The notes below the pieces were generated by a model. The model made no database searches. It was not told where the DNA came from and saw nothing but the letters and a program-made list of their open reading frames with translations. Of a stretch of DNA of 64,000 nt, positions 14,094 to 24,799 are shown one piece after another. This DNA is from Marsupella aquatica (lineage: Eukaryota > Marchantiophyta): assembly GCA_973895155.1 (NCBI GenBank), contig OZ316894.1, positions 21,204,001 through 21,268,000 of the forward strand, given 5' to 3'. The position numbers and the translations under genes were made by a program. Each line of letters begins with the position of its first letter. Position 1 is the first letter of the stretch.

Positions 14094-14560
14094 CTAGCAT
14101 CCCAAGATGAAACCCTCAGCTCATGTACAGCTTGGATTAGTTCAAAAAACGGCAGAAGGGAGAGAGTCGTCAACCAGCAAACAGATGCAATGCCGAATTG
14201 TGGTTCTCACCAAAACACAACAAGATCCTAGAAAGCTAAGCGCACACGACCAGCATCCCAAGATGAAACCCTACGCTTAGGTCGAGCTTCGGATTAGTTC
14301 AAGCAGAACGGTATCCGGAAGGCCAGAGAGATCTGATTGAGGCAAACAAACAGATGCAATGCCAAAATTTGGTACTCACTAAAACACAATAAGACCCAAG
14401 AAAGCTAAGCGCACCCGACCAGCATCCCAAGATGGAACCCTACGCTCACGTAGAGCTCGGATTAGTTCAAGCAGGACGGCATCCCGAACGCGAGAGAGAT
14501 GTGAACGAGGCAAACAAATAGATTCAATGCCGAAATGTGGGTCTCACTCACTTGTTGCCA
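14094..14560. repeat. Three tandem ~160-170 bp units upstream of rotatin
   Basis: The phrase AGCATCCCAAGATG recurs at about 14096, 14252 and 14421. Each copy is followed by a conserved block (CGGATTAGTTCAAGCAG, GCAAACAAACAGATGCAATGC, CTAAGCGCACCCGAC). Spacing is about 157 and 169 bp. The array sits about 1 kb upstream of the rotatin start and may overlap its promoter. No ORF is supported here. Confidence 0.85.
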
Positions 14561-15387
14561 CCGTCTTCGCTGACTCGTTGCCGAATTGGATATGGCGAGC
14601 CCCGCTTGGCTCGGTTCGTCACCACCCTCGCGCTCATCTACGCAACTTCTCTAGCTCGCGCTCAGCTTTCTACTACTCTTTACTCTCAACTGAACGGATT
14701 GAAACTTTTCCTAAGTGAGTAGATGGCCATGAAACTTTCTTGGATAAGGTCAAAGATACATGAAGCCAAGATGTCCACCTTGGCCAACCTCACGTGACAC
14801 ATTACGGAACTTTGTATACTTCTTGCGGAGAAGAAAAGCAGTATGAGCAATTGAGTTTTGTAACGACATTGAATTGAGCACGATGTTTAATAGCCAGTAA
14901 GGAATTGTTTAAGACTCGGGCATTACTCGTACAGGGGAGTACCATGATCAAAAGCGCTGGGGCTTAGTATTCAGTAAATAGGTTGTGGTTGAGAATAGAA
15001 TAATCAGTCTGCAATTGCCTGTTATCAATTGCCTGTAGATAACAGTACCACGACTGAATTGCAGCCATTGCCTGCGGAAAAGAGCAACAATCAAATTGAA
15101 GGCTCCATGACACTAGACAACCAATCCACCTTGTAAATCAGTTCTTCACTAACGGACAACAGTATCATACTGAACTAACACTAGCTTATCGCTATCGAAG
15201 AAGAGTATCATGATCAAATCAGATGGAGGCTCCGTAAAAAGCTGCACAACCGAGAAACCTGCGTCATTCTTTGCAGCATCTGTAGTTTGATCATGATTTC
15301 CACTCATTCTCATGCGAAACGTGATAATCGTCTATTATAAATAAGCGTCATAACACAATTATTTTGAAAACTCGGTTACCGTCTGTC

Positions 15388-15510
15388 GAGAAGAGAGGCA
15401 AGATCGAACTCGAAAGAATGACAGAGCCTCCGCAAAATCCTAAACAACCGAGAAGAGAGGCAAGATCGAACTCGGAAGGACGACAGAGCCTCCGCAAAAT
15501 CCTAAAACAA
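15388..15510. repeat. 61-bp tandem duplication
   Basis: Two adjacent copies of a 61-63 bp unit beginning GAGAAGAGAGGCAAGATCG and ending CTCCGCAAAATCCTAAA. They start at about 15388 and 15449 and differ at only a few positions, so the duplication is recent. Confidence 0.85.
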
Positions 15511-16029
15511 CCGACCAATCTTGAAATCACGTACTCGAGACGGTGCAATTTCGATGCGGTGTTGATTTTTTCTGCTAATCCCCGTATGAAGAAGAGAGCA
15601 CTGGCGAGTTTCTCCAAGACTCGCATTCCATCGACAACTGCAGATCAGTTTCTGGAGGAGTTTTCGTTTCGAGAATTGAAATGTCGAGAGAAACCACTGA
15701 TGCTGGAAGATCGAGTTTGACAGCGAGAGAGGGGGCGTTCCGGCGTTGTTACAGAGCCGACGGCGACGATCTCAGATTGACTGTGGGGGGCTCTTCTTGA
15801 CCATAGATTCCGCCCTCACGAGCTCACTCCCTGTGGAGTGCGCTCTGGATTTGTTATATAGGGGGGTCGTCTGGTCTTCCACTTAGGTAGGGGGCGCATC
15901 TGGACCATATTGTCACATATTTGGGCAACTGGTAGGCATGGCTCTCCCGCAAGTTGTGCTATCTTATTTATTTTGGCCTCATGGACATGTCTCCTGGTTG
16001 GGGCTGTTTTTTTCGGCAGTTATAAATAT

Positions 16030-16310
16030 ATTTTTGCGCTCATTTTTGGGTTTTTTGGCAGTTTGAAATACATTGTAGTGCGCATTTTTGGACAATTGTC
16101 AGACACTTCCCTTGTGCAAGTTGTGTGATTTCCTGACAATGCCTGAGTACATAGTTGGTTGGAATGTACCCAACCAACTACTTTTGTTTTTTGGCAGTTT
16201 ACAATATTTTGTGCGTGCTATGTGACAAGCATTCTCTTGTGCAAGTTGTGTAATTTCCTGACAATGCTCACCTACATAGTGGGTTGGATTCAACCCACAT
16301 GAGCATAGTC
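16030..16310. repeat. Tandem duplication, each copy ending in a hairpin
   Basis: Two diverged copies of a roughly 130-bp unit share TTTTTTGGCAGTTT, CTTGTGCAAGTTGTGT and ATTTCCTGACAATGC. Copy 1 ends in a perfect 11-bp stem (TAGTTGGTTGG / CCAACCAACTA, 7-nt loop, 16152-16180). Copy 2 ends in an 8-bp stem (GTGGGTTG / CAACCCAC, 4-nt loop, 16280-16299). The stem sequences differ but base-pairing is retained. Confidence 0.7.
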
Positions 16311-16570
16311 AAAAGTCTGGTTTTTCTGAGTTCAGTGAGGTTAAGTAGCTTTATAAGCTTGTCTAAACCTGTTTTCCATGTTCAAATCAACAAACATCTT
16401 GTTTATTGATCCCTTCAGAATATTTTTGTTCTGCCATGTTAGCACTGTCAAACCTACACTCATTTGAGCACCAGGGGGTTCATTGTCATCTCTCACCTAA
16501 TATAATACTAATACTACTTCTGATTCTGAAATATTTTGTCCATTAAATAATTAGATTATTTCCTTTCCAT

Positions 16571-16790
16571 GTAAAGACTGTTTCCCAGGGGTGGTTCTCC
16601 CACTCCACCAAATACTAATACACTTTCATGGGCTTTAAACCACCGCTGGCCACATAATGGAGAAATGTGCAATAGTTTTCCCTTTTTCACATTCCTCTCC
16701 TCTACTGTAGGACTTTGCTCCACAATTTCTGGAAAAAGTACCAAAAAAGGGTGAAATCTGGTATAACCAGGTTTTTGTCATGGCTAGTAT
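16571..16790. repeat. Dispersed repeat, copy A (recurs at 24.6 kb)
   Basis: Shares phrases with 24596-24790 in the same orientation: GGAGAA, TAAACCACC, CTCCTCTA, a CTCCACAATTTC-like block, then GGTGAAA and CCAGGTTTT followed by TGTCATGG. The two copies are diverged and flank the transporter gene. Confidence 0.55.
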
Positions 16791-17071
16791 ATATCACACT
16801 GCCAAAAAGACAGGAGCGCCAAACCAGGAGACACTGTACCAATGGCAAACGAGCCCAATAGAGGGGGGAAGGGAAAGACCCCAAGAAGACCAAAGAGGCC
16901 CAAAAAGTGAAGGAACATCACACAAAAACAAAACAAGTCAAGGCAAGACCTCAGCAAATAAGGAAGGCAAGGAACACCAAATAAGGAAGGAGAACCCAGT
17001 GAAGGCTTTTACAAGCAAATGAAAAGCCGTTCCATGACAGCATCCCAAAGTCCCTCATATTCTAAAATCGT

Positions 17072-20000
17072 TCAGTTACCAATGTGTTCTGTTATTGTGA
17101 CGTAGACTGTGGCAATGAATATGATGCATCCAAATACAACAATACAAACACCACCAAAGACTTGACGACATGCTTGTCTTGGCCTTCTCGCGCTTCTAGT
17201 CAATGCTGGCTCCTCTTCTAGTATGGATAATTGAGAACTGGCAACTGGGGAATTCTGGGAGCCCAACAAAAGCAAAATTCCTGGAATAATGAACACAACC
17301 ATGACTCCTCCCGTTGCACCCACAATGGAGAACACCTGCACAGTCAATTGGCAATATCAATATCATCAGCATCAGAAAACAAAGTTGTTTGGGTAAGCTA
17401 GTAGAATAAAAGGCCGCCATAATTATGCAGCCAGGTTTTTGACATCACTCAACCTGAACCATAGTTTTCACTAATGAAGAGTTACTTAGTGCCTAGGAAA
17501 AATCCGGAATTGTGGGCTAGCTTATCGAATCTGGTGATCATCGAAAGATCTAGGCTTGGGAGATGATATCTAGTGCCGACTACAAAATTTGTAACAGATC
17601 TGTTGCCTCAACACTAGTCGAGGTTCCTCTATTTGCAGATACAAAAGCACACCAGTGGAAACCTATTTGCCAAGACGACCAAATGTAATCACTGGTGGGG
17701 ATGCTCTCCCACACTACTCCTTTCCTTAAATACTCACTTAAATCTGCGAGCAAAATGCATAATTCTCCAAGAGTGCTTGCCTAGATTCGTTGCACACATA
17801 AACTCCCATTTACATATTCCTTACAAATATTTTCACAGAACTTTTGGTATGTTTCAACAAATGATCCATGGTTTTGTGTCTTTCCAATGCAAATGCATAT
17901 ATCTTCAGTTGAGGACTCTGGAACTCAAACTCATTAGTCCATGGTACGAGAAGATGGAATGTCTCATTCAAGTATAACTAGGACTCATTAGAGCTAAGAA
18001 CCAATGCCATAATGATATCGGATCTCGACCAGCTCATGGTCGATGGTCCAAATCAGCAAGGAGCAAAAGTGAGGTACCTTTCCAAGATCAGTGATCAAGA
18101 GTGCAATTCCAAGTGTCAAACTGAAGAAGCCAAGTGTTATGAGAACATGGCGAGTCCATGAAAAGTCACTCGCAGGCACGTTTGCCACATACTTGACAGC
18201 GTCATCTATGATCAAGCGAGCAGGATGATTCTGCACGGGGTAGCATACCAGTGCAACCTGTGAACACAACGATGTAGAGTTCGTGTCATTGCAGAGTCCA
18301 TCCACGCTCAGATTGAAAATTCCAATGCTTGGAACAAAATGGCTCTGTATCTACCTCTGAAATTTCCCAGTCAAGTAGAGAAATTAACCTTTCCAGTCAT
18401 GCTGTCAGCAAAACTAGTACAGCAAATATTACCGTCTTCGTTCAAAGAGAGGTGGAGTAATCCATTTTTTCAACGCAGAATAATTGCATGGTAACCATCG
18501 TTTGCGAAAAATGGCTACCCCGGTTAGAGATGACAATTTAATGATCGCCCAAGAGACGAACAATTCAGTCCTCTTAATAGAGAAACTTTGACAGCTGTCA
18601 TAATTTGTACATGTCATTTCTTTGGTAAGGAAACAAACAGTTCTGCGAAGTGGGTGAGTAGCCTTTTTGAAATTTCAATAAAATGAGACACACATAATTT
18701 TAAGATTCATAATTTGGCAAGGAAATTGCACAATACAGACAATATTATACAGTACTAATAATACCGGAAACATGGGAATGAACCTTGCAATACTAAATGG
18801 GCTTGGAGGCACACATACCAGAGCCATGCCAATGCGGGCAATGTTCATGAAGAAATTTCTGTTGCCAAAGCTCTTCAACACGTCACTTTCCACATCTTGA
18901 AATATGAGGTAACCGAATTCTCCAACCTGGAAAGCCACAGCTAACAAAGTCATGAAATGTCACAACTCGGATGAAATTCATTTGTTCAGTTGAAACTACA
19001 AATTCTTTCTTCTTCACTCTCAGATGGCAGCCTCCCAATTATTACTGCTGATCTATAGTCTCCATAACTCCATTCACGATCCAACGTGGACGAGCGACTC
19101 TCGCTTAACTCAGTGATGTTTTTTAACTTGAATTCCATGATTGTGAGTTCATTGACACTTAGTTTATTGATGAGTTTAGGATTACAAGGAACAGTTTCAG
19201 TATTTTTGTCTTGGATGGGAAATCACTCGGTTACAGGAATCCTTACTCGCATGTACAGAAAGGCACAGTCACACCGAATTGAAATTGAGTCATGAATAGT
19301 TTAAGCAGAGGGAGGGACATCCTTACACTAAGGGTCAAGCCTTTCGGTAATGATAGGCTCAAATCTGTTAGGAAAAGGGATTCATAGCGTAATTCAACCC
19401 CTGCTCAAATTGATCAAATTACATTCCGGATCTGTTCTGTAGTAGTTTGCTGACTTGAAGGCTACCAGAATCTTTGTTTTTCCGTTCTGTCGCAGGAGCT
19501 TGCACATTTCTTGTACTGTGACAATTCCTTGACTTAATACTGGAATTCGAAACAAACTCACCAAGGAATATCCGATGAAACATATTGACATAGACAAGAA
19601 GATAACGCCATCCATTCTCGTGAGCCGCTCCGATCTGTTTCCCTCTGTAAGCATCTCTGAAATAATCTCCTCGTCCAGCACTTGCTCTTCGAGGGGATCT
19701 TTGCGACGTTCAAAGAATGGATGAGGATGTTCGGCAAGCTCCGCAAAAATAGGGACAACCTGCCAAATTGATTGTCTGGTCAATCTAGCACTTTGGAGAA
19801 GATTTGACTTTCCCTCAGACTGTAAGGTTCAATTTCAAATGACTGAGAGCACAGAATTCATATTGAGTGTTCAGGAAAGATCGAAGAGGAGAAGAATCGA
19901 TAAGAGCACCAAGGCACAAACGAGACAGCAAGAAAACGGGTGATTCATCGGGCTAAACGTGTTGCCTAAGCATGCCCACATTAGTACCCAAGATCTGCGT

Positions 20001-23000
20001 ACGTTTTTGGTAGTCCCGTTATTTTCGCCCTCGTGCATCTTAGCTGTAAAAATTCCTAATACGTATAGAAGTGCAGCGACTTCCTTACATGCTAAAACAA
20101 ACTATCCTGGGCCAAAACAAGAGGTAACCTGAATATGACATTGAAAAGCAAACACCACAATGTCCAGAATGATGAATGCACGCATCCCAGCTGCAAAGAT
20201 CAGCACCTAAGATATCCAAGGACACGCTACCCATTAGTGAAATTGGAAGCACAACCTTGACCTTCCGCATCAACAGTTGGAGAAGGACATACTACACAAT
20301 ACAACTTTATAAGCATTCACAACACAAAAAACAAAAAACTCTGAGTGGTTGTTGGGTCACTTGAATCAACTTAGTATATGACTTACTAGGGAAGTTTTTT
20401 CGTACCATATTTTTCACAAGATATTCACAACAATTTCTTGAAATTTAAGGGACAGAGTAAACGAGGTCTCACATCGGTGGGAAACCCATATCTAACAATT
20501 TGGAAGGATCCGATTAAAACCAACGCCACTGTCAGATAAGTGAGCATGACGACCTGCACAGCCACCACCACCATCAGTGCGCGACTTCAAAAGCCCCAGC
20601 ACACAGCGACTTTCACTTTCTTCTTCTGTAAGAAACACAGAATAATGCCAGTCTGTATCACCCATGGAGCGCCTCTTACATTTTATGAAGTGCGTGGCAC
20701 AGGAGGAATCTAGGATGCTTACTGAGATCATGCTGCTATATTTGAGAGCTTTAAGTGTGGTTTGTAAAGACAATGGCAAGATCACCACGAGTCCAAAAAG
20801 TGCTATCAAGAATCTGCGCGCACACAATAAGAAAACCTTCCAGTAAATATGCAGGATAATATGGCATGACAAAAGGTCTGTGAACGAGTCGATTTGTAAG
20901 TCCTCCAGTCACATCTAGCAATAATTTGCAGTCGTAATGCACGTTGAGCCTTCACGAATTGCAACAGAAACATTCTAGACGAAAATTGAAGAGAGTTTAC
21001 CTGCGATTCCCCAATATCGAATTTTCTCCAAATTTCTCAGCAAAAATTGGTGTAAACACATCACCTGACCAACAAGAAAGCCCAAATGCATAATGAGAAA
21101 GTAATATAATGGTGATCACCCGACTGCACTCCAGACATCTACTTCACAGAATCCCAACATAAAAGTCAGTAGCATTTGATAGTTCGTCACCTGAAATGAT
21201 GATGTATGAAGTACTGGCACCAATCAACAGGAAGAGCATGACCACAGAGGTGACGACAGCCATTTTGGTTCCGAGCAAAGTGCACACAAGACGCTGGACA
21301 ATTCACAAGTATTCAGTGCAGGGGACCATGCAAATTACATCTTGATAAAATCTATCATCATTGCCTCTTAAAAGTCTCCAACTAGGGGTTCCAAGAACTT
21401 TGTTATTAATTCCTCCATTCATCCACGTCTATCTTGCCGGTGCATGATTCGAGGAAAGTGTAGGAATCCTTTGAGCTAGAATGAAGCCCTCCGTCTCAAA
21501 CTAAACCTGGAAGGTAGATATCGTTCTAATCTGAAATGTGTGCAAAGCGGCGATGAAAGGGTTGCAATGATGGAAGATGAGCAATTGAAAGGTGTGTGAA
21601 TCAAAACTCAGATTCAGACTAAAAATCATTTGAGTCGCTAAGAAATTGTCGACAGTATCATTAGAATAGCAACTATAAGTGATGCAAGACAAATTTGAGC
21701 TGACGTTTTCGTGAAGCGTTCTGCGTTATGGACATCAAAGCTGTCTCTATGAATTACATAGTTCTTTTGACATTGCCGAGTAGTTCTTACACTAAGCTGT
21801 TTCCTGATCTCTGTAGCCCAAGCACATTCATAGAGGTAATGTCTTCTCGATGTACACTGTTTCCCTACAAAATTCTTAAGTGCTAGTCATTCCCGTTTCT
21901 TGCTTACAAAAAAAGTGTTCTGCAGGCGAAAGGACGCAGCGACATGGGAAGTTGACTTTACTTCAAAAAATAACATACTGCGATCATCCAAGAATAAATC
22001 AACCAAGAAGACACAGTCTTCACTAGGTAGGCATGGGAAACCATAAGGTAGACAACCAGGGCATCCCAAAATGAGACACATTTTCAATATGGAGGTACAT
22101 TTCAAGGTGAAGGACCTTCGTGAGATTTTATTCACCAGCATTGCGTGACCAAAATCCATGCACCAGTCAATGATTATTGACAGCACGCATGAGTAAAGCT
22201 ATGACTCTCTGGGCCATCTCAAACCATGATGTGCTTCAAACGTTTATTAGAGAAGTCCATGAAACCTGGAAGAACGCAAGACAGGAAAGAGGTTCGTTTC
22301 GTCTTTATAAACGCAAGTTCACATTCTATCTTCGAGCCATCACAACAGTACTCTGCAGAAGGAGAGTACCTGTGATGATCAGATAGGAGATCATCGCTCC
22401 CGTTAAGAAAGTCAGCATCGTCACTGATGTGACTAAAGCCATTCTGGACCCCAGCACGGAAAGCACCATTTGCTGGAACAATTCCCTGAATTCAGTGCTC
22501 AGACTACGATACAATTTCCTCATGAGACACCATGTACAAATCCTCACAAATTGTTCTCTATATAAGTCTTAACCCGATCCGCTAATTGGCATCATTTCCA
22601 TAATTTTAAATGAAACGTTCAGCCTAGTCCTGACATACCCAAGAGCAAGAGCCTATCAAGAATCACTCGCAGTTAACAGAAGCATCCAATCTCTATGGTC
22701 AATATTTTACATTACGGTCTTCTGGATCCAGAAAGCCAAACAAAACCTTCCACATAGATTTAAATAGTTTTTCCATGCCACCAGACATCAAGCAAAGAGA
22801 AGACGGCTAAAGAAGAGGATTGGGCAATAATGAGGCTACGAACACCCTTTTCAGAGCTGGTCAAACATTGCCACAAGAAGCTTCAAATGTCAATTATCCC
22901 TGAAATCTGATAAGAACAGAGAATGTCTCCAAATCCCAGGATTTGAGGATATACCTGATAAGATTGAGAGTTATGCTTTTCTGCAACTCTAACGAGGAGG

Positions 23001-23454
23001 CAGAGTGCAAAAACCTCAACAATCCATATCAAACTAGTAAAGAACAATCCTCCCACCAGACCAGTTTGCCTGCACACCACAAACTAACCTTGTCAATGTA
23101 CTTCATTGAGCAACATAGTCTCCACAGACTATCTTCGTCTCCAAAAATAAATACCCGCTGCATGCAAAAACTGTTCCATTCAGGAGGAAGGAGCCAGGAC
23201 GAATGAGTGCGGTGCAATATGACGTAAACACGGACCGAATGTGGACTATCACGAGCAGATAAATGCATCCCGGTGGTATTTTATAAGTAGCGGGTTCGGA
23301 ATAGAGGCTGTACACACCTGAATCCGTAAGGGAATGAGAGTACTCCAGCTCCAATTGCAGCATTGCACATATTGAACACAGATATCCAAGGATTGTCATT
23401 TTTGCCAAACCGTCTACTGATGCCCAACAATGGCACCTTCTCGGATTGGGCCAT
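17072..23454 (-). CDS. Amino-acid transporter, AAAP/SLC38 (plant AVT6-like) family, 11 exons
   Basis: Predicted integral membrane amino-acid permease (Aa_trans fold, about 11 membrane segments). Exons: 23318-23454, 22955-23069, then 22370-22472 or 21191-21293, 21001-21064, 20723-20813, 20473-20553, 20129-20206, 19562-19759, 18819-18926, 18078-18257, 17072-17335. They sum to 1419 nt (472 aa), keep one frame and all use GT-AG sites. Start: ATG at 23454, giving an N-terminus with NAAIGAGVLSFPYGF, the family's hallmark helix 1. Other family marks are FAFQCHIQVVPIFAEL, GYSLVGEFGYLIFQDVESD and ALVCYPVQNHPARL, where SLC38 proteins have a similar PxxxxPxR motif. A basic, hydrophilic stretch near residues 415-445 precedes the last helix. 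Exon 3 exists in two homologous copies (separate entries). Substrate and membrane cannot be told from sequence; plant relatives work at vacuolar or other endomembranes. Confidence 0.92.
21191..21293 (-). other. Transporter alternative exon 3b (103 nt)
   Basis: Acceptor GTCCAG/CGT, donor TTCAG/GTGACG; phase 0 to phase 1. Encodes RLVCTLLGTKMAVVTSV and onward to TSYIIISG, equivalent to exon 3a. Either copy joins exon 4 (GDVFTPIFAEKFG) in frame. Joining both would shift the frame, since 103 = 34 codons + 1. Confidence 0.85.
22370..22472 (-). other. Transporter alternative exon 3a (103 nt)
   Basis: Acceptor TTCCAG/CAA, donor ACAG/GTACTC; enters in phase 0 and leaves in phase 1. Encodes QMVLSVLGSRMALVTSV and onward to ISYLIITG, a membrane helix. 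It matches exon 3b in length and phase and has similar sequence. Confidence 0.85.
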
Positions 23455-23655
23455 CCTCTCCTCTCCTCTCCTGAAGTTCTCTAAATTACAACGCTACAGC
23501 TCGAAGTTGAAAATCCATCATATCCTCTCCTCATCCACTACTCTACTCAAGCGATCTAGATTACAAAACAACCCTTCATCTCCTCTCCTGAAATTCACGG
23601 TCACCATATCTGATCTGATCTGCTAACGCAGAAGCCAGCTGGAGCCCAAATGCCG

Positions 23656-23770
23656 GTAGATGAACAGAACTTCTACACGAATTCTCCACCAGAAACAGCA
23701 CAACAAACACCGTCAGATGAACAGAAATTCTACACGAATTCTCCACCAGAAGCAGCACAACAAACACTGT
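23656..23770. repeat. 57-bp tandem duplication upstream of the transporter
   Basis: Two copies with period 57 (GATGAACAGAA at 23659 and 23716) differ at about four positions. The period is a multiple of three, and a plus-strand open frame (23650-23907) reads through as a 19-residue repeat (DEQ-FYTNSPPE-AQQT). No known family matches, so it may be non-coding. Confidence 0.75.
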
Positions 23771-24489
23771 CACCTACTGACATTGCATCAATTGACACAA
23801 CGGGTCCATCCGTTTTGCCAAATCTCTTCCTTCTTTCCGTGTCTCCTCATTCCAGGGAGCCAACTCGCGAGCACTTCGAACTTCGAACTTCGAAGCGGCA
23901 CCGATGATGGCCAACCAAGCCCACGTACCCACCCACGCCGAGATTGGTCCACGAGTTCCGTGCCGATCCGAATACACCTCAAGTGCACGTGGAAGAGGAA
24001 GAATTCATTATTCATGTGGCTCGTGACAGCACAGTCCTGGCTGTGCCCAACAGAAGTTCCGGTCTAAATACAGAGCTCTGAATTGAACTCTTTCTCGTCT
24101 TCCAAGAGAAATTGGCCCTCCATTTTGGGGGACTCTACTAAATATTTTTGTTTTGTTTTTTCCTTTCTTTCTTGGGGGGAGGGGGAGGGGGAGGTTTTGA
24201 GGCATGATGCCAAGGGTTTGGGACATTGGTTTGAAAGGACGGGATGAAAATTGGTATCAATGTCCAAAATTTCCTGGGAAGAGGACATTAAGGGTGTGTC
24301 AAATATCTCAGTTACGGCCAAGGACAAAATATGTTCTTACTACCTGGACATAAACACTACGGGCTACCTAGATAGGTGTACCATAAGTATGGTATGTCCA
24401 AAAAGTTTCAGCCATAAGACCTTGCATATGGTAGTACTGTGACACACCCAATTGGTTGGAAAGGACATGATGCTAATTTTCTGGGACAA

Positions 24490-24572
24490 TGGGTTTTGAG
24501 CCTTGGTACCCATTTTGGATTTCACTTTCATCAATGAGTGAAACTCAAATGGGTACAAAGGCTCAAAACCCA
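24490..24572. repeat. Foldback: 36-bp inverted repeat, 10-nt loop
   Basis: The left arm begins TGGGTTTTGAGCCTT and the right arm ends AAGGCTCAAAACCCA. Arms of about 36 bp pair with few mismatches around the loop TTCATCAATG. The structure fits a foldback/MITE core or a small-RNA hairpin. No ORF overlaps it. Confidence 0.8.
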
Positions 24573-24595
24573 GTCTTCCACAAAAGCAAAAGTAA

Positions 24596-24790
24596 GTGGA
24601 GAAAGTCTACTAGGGAGAGGAGAACCACCACAGATACACATTAAACCACCAGAGGCCATATAAAAAGAGAAGTTTCCAAGACTTCTCCCTTGTCACATTT
24701 ATCTCCTCTAGGGTGAGACTCTGTTCCACAATTTCAGAAAAAAAAGGTACTAAAATGGTGAAACCTAGTGGATCCAGGTTTTGTCATGGA
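24596..24790. repeat. Dispersed repeat, copy B (see 16.57 kb)
   Basis: Diverged direct copy of 16571-16790: TAAACCACCAGAGGCCATA, CATTTATCTCCTCTAGGG, TTCCACAATTTC, AAAATGGTGAAACC, then CCAGGTTTTGTCATGG. Lies just beyond the 5' side of the transporter gene. Confidence 0.55.
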
Positions 24791-24799
24791 CAGTGGGAC

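Larger units (their letters stand above)
14561..17071. other. Intergenic region between rotatin and transporter genes
   Basis: No recognisable gene. A plus-strand open frame at 15364-15720 (118 codons) spans a tandem duplication and matches no family I know. The rest holds the 61-bp duplication, the hairpin-bearing duplication at 16.0-16.3 kb, and a repeat copy at 16.57-16.79 kb that recurs at 24.6 kb. Confidence 0.5.

Noticed and set aside
15364-15720. 118-codon plus frame
   Set aside because: Half is a 61-bp duplication; no known family or start context.
21293-22370. Exons 3a and 3b as parts of two tandem transporter genes
   Set aside because: Only this one exon is duplicated; all other exons occur once and form a single continuous frame.
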